A model generated the notes under the pieces. The model searched no databases and had not been told where the DNA came from. It was given only the letters and a program-made list of their open reading frames with translations. From the NCBI GenBank assembly GCA_947463845.1, contig CANHUM010000062.1:1-8378 (forward strand): a DNA stretch of 8,378 nucleotides, given 5' to 3'. A program made the position numbers and the translations under genes. Each line of letters begins with the position of its first letter. Positions within the stretch are counted from its first letter, which is position 1. The stretch comes from Comamonadaceae bacterium (GTDB lineage Bacteria > Pseudomonadota > Gammaproteobacteria > Burkholderiales > Burkholderiaceae_C). Of this stretch, positions 1 to 7,030 are shown in pieces.

Positions 1-1118
1 GACTGCAAACCATCTCGGCCTTTGGACAGGTCGTTGACGCGGATGTAGGCCAGGCCCTTGGCGCCGTAGATCTTGACGAACTCGGTGTAAGCGTCGATCT
101 CGCCACGGCTGATGCCGCCGCCTTCGACCGAACCACCGGGCACACGCAGGGCCACCACGCGACCGCCTTTCATATTGGCCGCACCCGAGAACACCTTGAA
201 GTCCACATCGCCCATGACGTCGGTGACTTCGGTGAACTGCAGTTTCACGCGCAGGTCGGGCTTGTCGGAACCATACCAATGCATCGCATCCTGGTAGGTC
301 ATGACCGGGAACTCGCCAAGGTCCACGCCAATGGTGTTTTGGAACACGCGCTTGATCATGCCCTGGAACATGTCGCGGATTTCTTCCTCGCTCAAGAACG
401 AGGTTTCGATATCGATCTGGGTGAATTCGGGTTGACGGTCTGCACGCAAATCTTCATCGCGGAAGCACTTGGTGATTTGGTAGTAACGGTCGTAGCCGGC
501 CACCATCAACAGTTGTTTGAACAGCTGGGGCGACTGGGGCAAAGCGAAGAACTGGCCATCGTGTACGCGGCTGGGCACGAGGTAGTCGCGCGCGCCTTCG
601 GGCGTGCTCTTGGTGAGCATGGGGGTTTCGATGTCCACAAAGCCGTTTTCGTCCAGGTACTTGCGCACCTCCATGGCCACCTTGTAGCGCAACATGAGGT
701 TGTTTTGCATGTACGGGCGACGCAAGTCAAGCACGCGGTGTGTAAGGCGGGTGGTCTCGGACAGGTTGTCTTCGTCGATCTGGAAGGGTGGTGTCACCGA
801 TTCGTTCAGGACGATCAGCTCGTGGCACAGCACTTCGATCTTGCCGCTCTTGAGGCCGTCGTTGCTGGTGCCATCGGGGCGCGTGCGCACCACACCTTTG
901 ATCTGCACACAGTATTCGTTGCGCACGTCTTCGGCCACCTTGAACATCTCAGGACGGTCGGGGTCGCACACCACTTGCACGTAGCCTTCACGGTCACGCA
1001 AGTCGATGAAGATGACGCCGCCATGGTCACGGCGGCGGTTGACCCAGCCGCACAGGCTCACGGTTTGACCGGTCAGGGCTTCGGTCACAAGACCGCAGTA
1101 GTGGGAACGCATCGACAT
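1..1118 (-). CDS. aspS: Aspartyl-tRNA synthetase, 3' end missing; probably the non-discriminating Asp/Asn type
   Basis: This cytoplasmic class II synthetase charges tRNA(Asp) with aspartate. The window holds the first 372 codons of a family that usually has about 590-600; the rest lies beyond base 1. Reading the reverse complement gives one open frame. An N-terminal OB-fold anticodon-binding domain covers about residues 1-105 (RRRDHGG at 28-34). The catalytic core follows, with class II motif 1 near 159-167, the AspRS signature PQSPQ at 194-198 and motif 2 from FRDED at 219-223. The start of the inserted GAD domain lies after about 290. His32 and Gly83 match His31 and Gly82 of Pseudomonas aeruginosa AspRS, residues tied to tRNA(Asn) acceptance; E. 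coli has Leu at the first. The ATG at 1118 was chosen because relatives begin M-x-MRSHYCG; the ATG at 1112 is an alternative. It follows the DUF502 gene after 46 bases, with only a weak ribosome binding site. Confidence 0.96.
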   Translation of the reverse strand, partial: MSMRSHYCGLVTEALTGQTVSLCGWVNRRRDHGGVIFIDLRDREGYVQVVCDPDRPEMFKVAEDVRNEYCVQIKGVVRTRPDGTSNDGLKSGKIEVLCHELIVLNESVTPPFQIDEDNLSETTRLTHRVLDLRRPYMQNNLMLRYKVAMEVRKYLDENGFVDIETPMLTKSTPEGARDYLVPSRVHDGQFFALPQSPQLFKQLLMVAGYDRYYQITKCFRDEDLRADRQPEFTQIDIETSFLSEEEIRDMFQGMIKRVFQNTIGVDLGEFPVMTYQDAMHWYGSDKPDLRVKLQFTEVTDVMGDVDFKVFSGAANMKGGRVVALRVPGGSVEGGGISRGEIDAYTEFVKIYGAKGLAYIRVNDLSKGRDGLQ

Positions 1119-1164
1119 GTTGTACTTTCTGAAATCGCAGGAACAGTTCGCAAAAAACGTGGTG

Positions 1165-1836
1165 TCAGGCAGCCGGGGCCTTCAAGGCGTCTGGCGCAGG
1201 CTTGGCACCACGGATGGGGGGCACCATGACCCCCATGGAAATGATGTATTTGAGGGCGTCATCCACGGTCATGTCGAGTTCAACCACATCGGCCCGAGGC
1301 ATCATCAAAAAGAAACCGGATGTCGGGTTGGGGGTGGTGGGGACATACACACTCACCATGGGCTGGTCCATGTAGGTCGCCACCTCGCCACCGGGCGTAC
1401 CGGTCAAAAAGGCCACGGTCCAGGAGCCCTGCCTGGGGTACTGCACCAACAGCGCCTTGGAGAACGCATGACCACTACCGGAAAACAAGGTATCGGCCAC
1501 CTGCTTGACGCTGGTGTAGATGCTGCGCACCACGGGAATGCGGTTCATCATGCCATGCCATTTGCGCAGCCACCATTGACCAAACATGTTGGCCACAAAA
1601 ACCCCTGTGGCAAAAATGAATACGGCCACGATGGCAACGCCCAGACCGGGTACACCGCGGAGGTATTCCGCGTTGGCATGAATCCCTGGAATCAGGGTGT
1701 CGGCAGCATGAAGCACTGCCCGGAAGATCGCGTCCAGCACACCCACCAGCCACATGATGACCCACACCGTGATGCCCATGGGCAGCCACACCAAGAGGCC
1801 GGTGACGAAGTACTGCTTCAAGCTGCGGTTTTTCAT
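1165..1836 (-). CDS. DUF502 family inner-membrane protein
   Basis: This 223-residue protein belongs to the DUF502 family, whose biochemical role is not established. Two hydrophobic stretches at about residues 11-35 and 63-87 look like membrane helices. They are followed by the family's conserved block [18 protein letters not shown] (100-117). The rest is a likely soluble domain with [11 protein letters not shown] (161-171), SGFFLMMPR (173-181) and the acidic stretch [13 protein letters not shown] (184-196). The C-terminus is a short Ala/Pro-rich tail. The gene starts 37 bases after the FmdB-type gene and ends 46 bases before aspS, in the same direction, so cotranscription is likely. An in-frame stop lies eight codons upstream with no other usual start codon between, which fixes the ATG at 1836. 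No clear Shine-Dalgarno sequence precedes it. I recall this FmdB-DUF502-aspS order as common in Burkholderiales; a functional link to tRNA charging is unproven. Confidence 0.9.
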   Translation of the reverse strand: MKNRSLKQYFVTGLLVWLPMGITVWVIMWLVGVLDAIFRAVLHAADTLIPGIHANAEYLRGVPGLGVAIVAVFIFATGVFVANMFGQWWLRKWHGMMNRIPVVRSIYTSVKQVADTLFSGSGHAFSKALLVQYPRQGSWTVAFLTGTPGGEVATYMDQPMVSVYVPTTPNPTSGFFLMMPRADVVELDMTVDDALKYIISMGVMVPPIRGAKPAPDALKAPAA

Positions 1837-1873
1837 GAAGTGGTCAATCGGTGGGGTTCAGAGCAAATGCCGC

Positions 1874-2197
1874 TCAATGGCATGCGCAAGAAGCCGCGCA
1901 GGCTCCGGCGCTGGCAGCAGTGGTCGCAGAGCTGTCGCCGCCAGAGGTAGGCGCTGGGCTGGACACAGCGTCGGCAGCGGCCGCTGCTGCGGGTGCCGCT
2001 GTGCCAGCCGCGCCGCCGCCCTTGAAGTCGGTCGCATACCAACCCGTGCCCTTGAGTTGGAAACCCGGGGCAGTGAGTTGTTTGTTGAATTTGGGGGCAC
2101 CACAAACCGGGCAATCGGTCAGAGGCGCATCGCTGATTTTTTGCAGAACATCCTTGGCATGGCCGCAGGCGTCGCATTTGTAAGCATAAATGGGCAT
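1874..2197 (-). CDS. FmdB-family zinc ribbon protein
   Basis: This 107-residue protein has the FmdB/CxxC_CxxC_SSSS zinc ribbon at its N-terminus. It opens MPIYAYKCDACG and has Cys8, Cys11, Cys29 and Cys32 placed to bind one zinc ion. The stretch LKGTGWYATDFK (48-59) is the usual end of the conserved domain. The remaining residues form a low-complexity Ala/Gly/Ser tail that ends in a Cys-rich CAASCACH. The founding member was described as a regulator of amidase/formamidase genes, but most family members have no tested role, so 'transcriptional regulator' should not be assumed. The ATG at 2197 is preceded by AAAGG with an 8-base spacer. This is the first gene of the probable fmdB-DUF502-aspS unit and has a promoter-like sequence just upstream. 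Confidence 0.92.
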   Translation of the reverse strand: MPIYAYKCDACGHAKDVLQKISDAPLTDCPVCGAPKFNKQLTAPGFQLKGTGWYATDFKGGGAAGTAAPAAAAAADAVSSPAPTSGGDSSATTAASAGACAASCACH

Positions 2198-2208
2198 GTG
2201 AAGAGCCT

Positions 2209-2235
2209 TTGAAGGTGATGCAAGAAAACCTTCAA
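2209..2235 (-). repeat. 8-bp inverted repeat in the leader of the FmdB-type gene
   Basis: The arms TTGAAGGT (2209-2216) and ACCTTCAA (2228-2235) are perfect reverse complements with an 11-base spacer. The upstream arm touches the last base of the -10 box and covers the probable transcription start. The downstream arm shares two bases with the AAAGG ribosome binding site at 2206-2210. It could be an operator or an RNA hairpin; the sequence alone cannot decide. Confidence 0.45.
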
Positions 2236-2240
2236 TTATA
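2235..2240 (-). promoter_or_regulatory. Likely sigma-70 -10 box upstream of the FmdB-type gene
   Basis: On the minus strand this reads TATAAT, a perfect -10 consensus. Transcription would begin near 2227-2229, giving a leader of about 30 bases before the ATG at 2197. The hexamer 17 bases further upstream (2258-2263, GGGTAG) is a poor -35 match, so the promoter may be weak or need an activator. It lies in the largest gap of the window, where a new transcription unit is expected. Confidence 0.5.
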
Positions 2241-2275
2241 GGCTTGGCAGCACCCTTCTACCCCGACCGTTCCGA

Positions 2276-2298
2276 TGGGGCAAGGCCGGCTTGCCCCA
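2276..2298 (-). terminator. GC-rich hairpin after the symporter gene; possible terminator without U-tract
   Basis: A perfect 9-bp stem (TGGGGCAAG paired with CTTGCCCCA) encloses a 5-base loop. It begins four bases after the symporter stop codon. No T-rich run follows on either strand, so it is not a classical intrinsic terminator. It could pause polymerase, work with Rho, or protect the mRNA 3' end. Its place between two gene groups supports an end-of-transcript role. Confidence 0.5.
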
Positions 2299-2302
2299 GG
2301 AT

Positions 2303-3778
2303 TCAATGACGGTTCTTGTCGTGCGCAGCGTGGCCCAAGGCACTGGCGATCGATTGGCCCTGGTTCGGAATCACGGTCGGCGTGAGCGAACCCAGCAGCA
2401 TGCCCACGATGGATGCCATCAGGCCCAGCAAGTTGGCTGGCACAAGCGTTTCAGGTGCCAGGAAGTTGAACACCAGCCAAGTGCCCACGCCCAAGACCAC
2501 GGAGAACAAGGCCCCCTGGGTGTTGGCCCGCTTCCAGAAGGCACCTGCCACCAGCGGGACAAAGGCCCCGGTCAAGGTGACGTTGTAGGCGTTTTGCACC
2601 ATTTCATACATGGTGCTGGTGCTGTTGAGGGCAAACAGCAAGGCGCATGCAGTGAAAGTGACCAGGATGACGCGCAGGAGCAGCAAGAACTGGCGGTCGC
2701 TCATGTGGGGGACAAAGGGCTTGAGCACGTTTTCGGTGAAGGTGGCCGTTGGGGCCAGCAAGGCACCGCTGGCGGTGGACAGAATGGCCGAGAGCAAAGC
2801 GCCAAAGAACATAATCTGCGCCCACATGGGCATTTGGCCCAGCACCAGATCGGGCAGGATGCGCTGGATGGCACGGGCGTCTTCCGAATCGAACAAGGCC
2901 TTGAGTTCGGGGTGGGCGATCAGGGCCGCATAGGCGATGTACAAGGGAATAAAGGCCATCACGAAATACATCAGACCTCCAATGATGGTTCCCCTGACGG
3001 CGGTTTTTTCGTCCTTGGCACTGGTCATGCGCTGGAACACGTCCTGCTGCGGAATGGAGCCAAAGGCAAATGCAAAGAAAGCACCGGCCATGGCCCACCA
3101 TGCCGCCGCATCCATGTCGGACGGGAACATGTTGAACTTGCCATCCGCCGCCGCTTGCGCCACCACCTTGTCAAAGCCACCCGCGTTACCGCCGACCAGC
3201 AAGGCCACCGCCATCAGTCCCACAACAATCACCACGGTCTGGAACAAATCGGTGAAGGCCACTGACCACATGCCGCCAAACACGGTGTAGATCAACACGA
3301 CAGCCGCACCCATCATGATGGCGTAGTTCAGGTCAATCGCACCGGACGACAGCACATGGATGACCAGGCCCAGGGCCGTCAATTGCGCCGATGTCCAACC
3401 CAGATAAGACAACACAATCGCCACACTGGTCAGCACTTCCACCGACTTGCCGTAGCGCACCTTGTAGAAATCACCAATCGTCAACAGGTTGAGGCGATAA
3501 AACAGCTTGGCAAAAAGCAAGGCCGCCAGCACCAGGCAGACAGTGGCCCCGAAGGGGTCACCGGGGATGCCGTTCAGGCCATCCTTGGCAAAAGTGGCCG
3601 ATACAGACAAAACCGTCTCGGCGCCGAACCAGGTGGCAAACACGGTGGCCACGTTCATGTAAAGCGGCAGGCTTCGGCCCGCCACCAGGTAATCCCTGGC
3701 CCCGTGGACCCGACGTGCTGCGAGCAAACCGATGCAGATGGTCACAGCCAAATATGCAATCACAAAACTAAGCAGCAC
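2303..3778 (-). CDS. Sodium:solute symporter (SSS family), substrate unknown
   Basis: This 491-residue inner-membrane protein is a full-length secondary transporter of the SSS family, which uses the sodium gradient to import small organic solutes. It is hydrophobic throughout, with roughly 13 membrane segments starting at residue 1. Family marks include RDYLVAGRSLP (28-38), the TM2-region stretch ATWFGAETVLS (48-58), FGSIPQQDVFQR (239-250), and the Ser/Thr-rich SAILSTASGALLAPT (330-344), which lies where the family places its second sodium site. The substrate cannot be read from sequence; the wider family carries proline, pantothenate, sugars, acetate and others. The start is GTG, chosen for the GGAGGG ribosome binding site 7 bases upstream. 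The gene begins 24 bases after ubiB and may be cotranscribed with it, although nothing known links this family to ubiquinone synthesis. Confidence 0.92.
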   Translation of the reverse strand: MLLSFVIAYLAVTICIGLLAARRVHGARDYLVAGRSLPLYMNVATVFATWFGAETVLSVSATFAKDGLNGIPGDPFGATVCLVLAALLFAKLFYRLNLLTIGDFYKVRYGKSVEVLTSVAIVLSYLGWTSAQLTALGLVIHVLSSGAIDLNYAIMMGAAVVLIYTVFGGMWSVAFTDLFQTVVIVVGLMAVALLVGGNAGGFDKVVAQAAADGKFNMFPSDMDAAAWWAMAGAFFAFAFGSIPQQDVFQRMTSAKDEKTAVRGTIIGGLMYFVMAFIPLYIAYAALIAHPELKALFDSEDARAIQRILPDLVLGQMPMWAQIMFFGALLSAILSTASGALLAPTATFTENVLKPFVPHMSDRQFLLLLRVILVTFTACALLFALNSTSTMYEMVQNAYNVTLTGAFVPLVAGAFWKRANTQGALFSVVLGVGTWLVFNFLAPETLVPANLLGLMASIVGMLLGSLTPTVIPNQGQSIASALGHAAHDKNRH

Positions 3779-3785
3779 CTTGGTA

Positions 3786-3791
3786 CCCTCC
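3786..3791 (-). promoter_or_regulatory. Strong ribosome binding site for the GTG-started symporter gene
   Basis: The minus strand reads GGAGGG followed by a 7-base spacer and GTG at 3778. It is the strongest Shine-Dalgarno sequence in the window and decides the non-ATG start. It lies inside the 24-base gap after the ubiB stop codon. Confidence 0.75.
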
Positions 3792-3802
3792 AGGTTTCAA
3801 AA

Positions 3803-5380
3803 TCAATAGAACAATTGCAGATGCACAGCCAGCTGCAAAGCGGCCAAGGAGACCACAAAACCCAAGCCGGCGTAAATCAGGGTTTGCAGCAATCTGTTGG
3901 TTCGCCGCTGCTCGGCCAACAGCAGCTCGATCTGACGGTGATCGTTTTGGCGAGGCCGCAGCAAATAGTCGTGCAGCAAACGCGGAAGCTGCGGCAGGAG
4001 CTTGGCGTAATGCGGCGCTTGAGCCTTGAGCTCTTCCCACAGCTTTTTAGGGCCAATTTGCTCCAGCATCCACTTTTCGAGAAAGGGCTTGGCGGTACTC
4101 CAAAGATCCAGCTCGGGGTCCAGGTCGCGGCCCAGGCCTTCGATGTTGAGCAGGGTTTTTTGCAGCAGCACCAGCTGTGGCTGGATTTCGACCTGAAACC
4201 GGCGCGAGGTCTGAAACAGGCGCATGAGCACCATGCCCAGCGAAATTTCCTTGAGCGGGCGATCAAAGTAAGGCTCGCACACGGCGCGGATGGCCGACTC
4301 CAGCTCATCGACCCTTGTCTCGGGCGGCACCCAACCGGACTCGATGTGCAACTCGGCCACACGCTTGTAATCGCGTCGGAAGAAAGCCGTGAAGTTTTGC
4401 GCCAGGTACTCCTTGTCGTACTCGGTGAGGGTGCCCACGATACCGAAGTCCAGCGAGATGTAACGCCCAAAGGTCTCGGGGGCCAGGCTGACCTGGATGT
4501 TGCCCGGGTGCATGTCGGCGTGAAAGAAACCGTCACGGAACACCTGCGTGAAAAACAGCGTCACGCCGTCACGGGCCAGCTTGGGAATGTCCACGCCTGC
4601 TTGGCGCAAACGGTCGACCTGGCTGATGGGCACACCGTGCATGCGCTCCATGACAATGACTTCGGGGTGGCAAAAGTCCCAAATCATCTCGGGGATCAGC
4701 ACCAGATCCAGGCCTTGCATGTTGCGTCGCAACTGGGCAGCGTTGGCCGCTTCGCGCACCAGGTCCAGCTCGTCGTGCAGGTATTTGTCGAACTCGGCCA
4801 CGACTTCCCGGGGTTTGAGCCGCTTGCCGTCGGCACTCAGGCTCTCGACCCAACCGGCCATCATGCGCATCAGGCTCAGATCCTTGTCGATGACCGGCAG
4901 CATCCCCGGACGCAAGACCTTGACCGCCACTTCGCGCACTTGGCCTGATTTGCCGCGCAAGGTGGCAAAGTGCACCTGGGCAATCGAGGCACTGGCCACA
5001 GGCTCGCGCTCAAAGGTTTCAAAGATATCGTCCACCGGGCGGTTGAAGGCACGCTCAATGGAGGCCACCGCAATGGCCGAGCTGAATGGCGGTACGCGGT
5101 CTTGCAGCTTGGCCAGCTCTTCCGCGATGTCGGGGGCCAGCAAATCACGCCGGGTGGACAGCACCTGGCCAAACTTCACAAAAATCGGACCCAGCCGCTC
5201 CAGTGCTTCGCGCAGGCGAACAGCACGGGGCGAGCGCAGGTCACGCCCCACAGACAGGACGCGGGCGAGCAAACGGATCCAGGGTTTTTGAAAACTCGAC
5301 AGCACCAACTCGTCCAGGCCGTAGCGCAAGACGATGAAGACAATGAAGGCGCCGCGCCCGAAACGGCCCCAGCGCATCAT
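3803..5380 (-). CDS. ubiB: UbiB, ABC1/ADCK-type atypical kinase-like ATPase of ubiquinone synthesis
   Basis: UbiB is a membrane-anchored kinase-like protein that supports the hydroxylation stage of ubiquinone synthesis; ATPase rather than classical protein kinase activity is known for the family. At 525 residues it is close to the E. coli length (546). Visible family marks in order are the KxGQ motif [11 protein letters not shown] (67-77), the Ala-rich loop [11 protein letters not shown] (127-137), the nucleotide-binding Lys in VAVK (151-154), the ExD motif at Glu204/Asp206, [10 protein letters not shown] (285-294) and the metal-binding DFG (311-313). Hydrophobic stretches after about residue 497 match the C-terminal membrane helices. 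The start ATG shares an ATGA with the ubiJ stop and has no good ribosome binding site of its own, so translation is probably coupled to ubiJ. A second ATG follows directly as codon 2. Confidence 0.97.
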   Translation of the reverse strand: MMRWGRFGRGAFIVFIVLRYGLDELVLSSFQKPWIRLLARVLSVGRDLRSPRAVRLREALERLGPIFVKFGQVLSTRRDLLAPDIAEELAKLQDRVPPFSSAIAVASIERAFNRPVDDIFETFEREPVASASIAQVHFATLRGKSGQVREVAVKVLRPGMLPVIDKDLSLMRMMAGWVESLSADGKRLKPREVVAEFDKYLHDELDLVREAANAAQLRRNMQGLDLVLIPEMIWDFCHPEVIVMERMHGVPISQVDRLRQAGVDIPKLARDGVTLFFTQVFRDGFFHADMHPGNIQVSLAPETFGRYISLDFGIVGTLTEYDKEYLAQNFTAFFRRDYKRVAELHIESGWVPPETRVDELESAIRAVCEPYFDRPLKEISLGMVLMRLFQTSRRFQVEIQPQLVLLQKTLLNIEGLGRDLDPELDLWSTAKPFLEKWMLEQIGPKKLWEELKAQAPHYAKLLPQLPRLLHDYLLRPRQNDHRQIELLLAEQRRTNRLLQTLIYAGLGFVVSLAALQLAVHLQLFY

Positions 5381-5937
5381 GCTGCGCTGCCCGTGCGCAG
5401 CCCGGTGCCAGGGCGCTGGGCGACAAAACTGCGCAAAGCCAATAAGGCCTGGCGAGCGGCCTGGGCCAGTGTGTGGGCCGGAGCATCGCCAATCAGGCGG
5501 GCCAGGTCTTCTTCGGCATCCCAGCGAACATGGTCGATCAGCCAGTTGACCTCGGCCGCCAGCTGCACATCGCCTTCGATGCGCACTTTGGGTTTGTCAC
5601 CCCGGGCCAGAGCCGAAGCGAGCGAGACAGGGGATTCTTCGGTGACTGTCAAGCGCAAGTCAAAGCCTTCAAAATGCCCGCGTTCGAGCAAACCTGCAGG
5701 GGTGGGACTCAGTTGCAGTTGCATGCGGTCCCAGACCAACTCGATGCGTTGGCCTTTTTGTCGGGCCAAGCGTGCCATGGCCTCAGGCTCGCTCATCAGC
5801 ACATGGTTGAGAAACAAAACCAGGCGGTTGATGGTCTCGTCCACAGCCCAGGCTGGAGGCTGAAAATTGACCGAGAGCTGGTTGATCAGGTCGGGGAGCG
5901 CCTGAGCGGCCCATGAAAAAGGGGACTGTGTTGCCAT
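5377..5937 (-). CDS. ubiJ: UbiJ, SCP2-domain accessory factor of ubiquinone synthesis
   Basis: UbiJ is a cytosolic lipid-binding accessory protein; in E. coli it works with UbiK and the Ubi enzyme complex that modifies the quinone ring. This protein has 186 residues (E. coli about 201). An SCP2-like fold covers roughly 36-125, followed by the typical [21 protein letters not shown] (119-139) and [19 protein letters not shown] (144-162). The last residues are a variable Gly/Ser/Ala tail. Identity rests on these marks and on its place directly before ubiB, with a 4-base overlap. The ATG at 5937 is the only usable start: an in-frame TAA lies three codons upstream, and the next in-frame Met is residue 48, inside the conserved domain. 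The ribosome binding site is poor, and the start codon sits in the loop of a terminator-like hairpin. Confidence 0.92.
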   Translation of the reverse strand: MATQSPFSWAAQALPDLINQLSVNFQPPAWAVDETINRLVLFLNHVLMSEPEAMARLARQKGQRIELVWDRMQLQLSPTPAGLLERGHFEGFDLRLTVTEESPVSLASALARGDKPKVRIEGDVQLAAEVNWLIDHVRWDAEEDLARLIGDAPAHTLAQAARQALLALRSFVAQRPGTGLRTGSAA

Positions 5938-5944
5938 AGTCCCC
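5916..5944 (-). terminator. Terminator-like hairpin enclosing the ubiJ start codon
   Basis: On the minus strand GGGGACT (5944-5938) pairs perfectly with AGTCCCC (5927-5921) across a 10-base loop, and five T residues follow at once (5920-5916). This is the form of an intrinsic terminator. The ubiJ ATG (5937-5935) is in the loop, and the only purine-rich sequence close to it, GGGGA, is in the 5' arm. The hairpin could end transcription from upstream, act as an attenuator, or hide the ribosome binding region. A chance match is possible. Confidence 0.5.
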
Positions 5945-5967
5945 GATTATTCCCGAAAGTGCAGGCC

Positions 5968-5993
5968 AAAAAGCGGCAGGGCTTTATGCCCCG
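5968..5993 (-). terminator. Possible weak intrinsic terminator after the Tim44-domain gene
   Basis: Three bases after the stop codon of the Tim44-domain gene, CGGGGC pairs with GCCCTG (six pairs including one G-U) around the loop ATAAA. Four bases later comes a run of five T. The short stem and the gap before the T run make it a weak candidate. It stands in tandem with the hairpin at 5916-5944. Confidence 0.4.
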
Positions 5994-5996
5994 GCC

Positions 5997-6995
5997 TTAT
6001 TGGAGCGCTTGAACGCCAGCGACCAGCCAGCCGCCACCTTGCTTGGATTTGCTCATGTTCCAGACTTCCCGGAACGGGCTGGGGCCGGAAGACGCATCTT
6101 CGCGGATCATGCCATTGAACTCGACACTGGCCAGATAGGCGTCTGCCTGCTCTTCGATGCCCAGCAGCTGGGCGTCGAGCATGACGACTTCGGTCTTGTT
6201 GGGCTGGCCGGGGAACTGGGCTTCACGCTCGGACAGTTGGTTGCGGATTTCCACCACCATGGCGTCCGTCATCATGGAACGCAGGGCGCTGATGTCCGAG
6301 CGGTCCCAGGCGTCTTGCAGGGTCACAAAGTTGCGCTTGGCAGCCGTGACAAAGCTGTCCACATCGAAACCTGCAGGAATGCCCCAGGTTTGCGAGCCGC
6401 TCAGTCCAGAACCAATGCCCGAACCGATCATGGAGCCAGTCGTTTGGGATGCGGCAGCGCTGTCAAAACGGGTGTTTTGTCCTTCCCATGGACGGGCCGA
6501 AGCATCGTTACCGACATTGTTTGGGCTGTACTGCTTGTAGGTGGCTGGGCTTTCCGCCGAAGCACCTGCACCCTGGTAAGCCAGGCCTCCGGTTTGGGCA
6601 GCGCCACCACGACGGGCACGCAAGATCATGCCGATCACCGCCAAGACAGCGACACCGATCAACAAAGCCATCAGGATGTTGCCAAAGGCTTCACCCAAAC
6701 CCAGAGAGCTGGCCAACCAGGCCAAGCCCAAGCCAGCGGCCAAACCACCCAACATGGCGCCCCAAGGCTTCTTGGGTGCCGCTGCTGCAGGGGCCGCAGC
6801 CGGCTTGGCAGCGTTGGTGGGCGCGGCGTTTTGGGCGGGCGCAGCAGGCGTCTGAGGGGCTGCATCACGCTTGGTCACTTGGTTGGATTGCTGTCCAACA
6901 GACTTGCCGCCGCCCATGCGGCGAGCAGCTTCTGCGTTCAGACTGCCCAGGGCCATCACGCCAGCGAGCATCAGGGTTACGAGTTTGTTGTTCAT
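5997..6995 (-). CDS. Tim44-like domain protein, exported or membrane-anchored
   Basis: This 332-residue protein starts with a signal-peptide-like stretch: MNNK, a hydrophobic core at 5-18 and a possible cleavage site after AEA at 23. An Ala/Pro/Gln-rich linker covers about 32-75. Two hydrophobic segments (about 80-98 and 104-126) lie before the basic RARRGG, so the protein is probably held in the inner membrane. A Gly/Ser-rich linker leads to the C-terminal Tim44-like domain (about 208-332), with FDVDSFVTAAKRNFVTLQDAWD (within 210-231), then RSMMTDAMVVEIRNQL (239-254) and a closing GGGWLVAGVQALQ. Bacterial members have no firm function; mitochondrial Tim44 binds membranes during protein import. 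The ATG at 6995 has a GGAG ribosome binding site 5 bases upstream. The gene sits 35 bases after ubiE and 59 before ubiJ, so a role in the membrane side of ubiquinone synthesis is tempting but unproven. Confidence 0.85.
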   Translation of the reverse strand: MNNKLVTLMLAGVMALGSLNAEAARRMGGGKSVGQQSNQVTKRDAAPQTPAAPAQNAAPTNAAKPAAAPAAAAPKKPWGAMLGGLAAGLGLAWLASSLGLGEAFGNILMALLIGVAVLAVIGMILRARRGGAAQTGGLAYQGAGASAESPATYKQYSPNNVGNDASARPWEGQNTRFDSAAASQTTGSMIGSGIGSGLSGSQTWGIPAGFDVDSFVTAAKRNFVTLQDAWDRSDISALRSMMTDAMVVEIRNQLSEREAQFPGQPNKTEVVMLDAQLLGIEEQADAYLASVEFNGMIREDASSGPSPFREVWNMSKSKQGGGWLVAGVQALQ

Positions 6996-7030
6996 GGTGT
7001 CTCCAACTCAAGAAATACGGTTTTTGGGCT

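Noticed and set aside
279..1229. Plus-strand open frame of 316 codons opposite aspS
   Set aside because: It is the antisense of a convincing AspRS with all class II motifs; its composition (His, Val, Ala, Gln) is typical of a reversed frame.
1656..1672. Perfect 6-bp hairpin CGCGGA/TCCGCG inside the DUF502 gene
   Set aside because: It lies in coding sequence, has no T-run on either strand, and short GC-rich palindromes like this are expected by chance.
1684..1697. 5-bp inverted repeat CCCTG/CAGGG inside the DUF502 gene
   Set aside because: It is too short to stand out and lies within codons of a conserved protein.
1117..1950. Plus-strand open frame of 277 codons opposite the DUF502 gene
   Set aside because: Very rich in His, Gly and Gln with no domain; the minus strand gives a recognised family.
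3356..4948. Long plus-strand open frame (530 codons) opposite the symporter and ubiB genes
   Set aside because: It runs antisense to two clearly identified genes, is extremely rich in Gln and His, has no recognisable domain and spans the boundary of both genes. It is the usual high-GC shadow of real minus-strand coding.
6757..6880. GC-rich repetitive-looking stretch in the Tim44-domain gene
   Set aside because: It encodes the Ala/Pro-rich linker; the apparent repeats are repeated Ala and Pro codons, not a separate DNA element.
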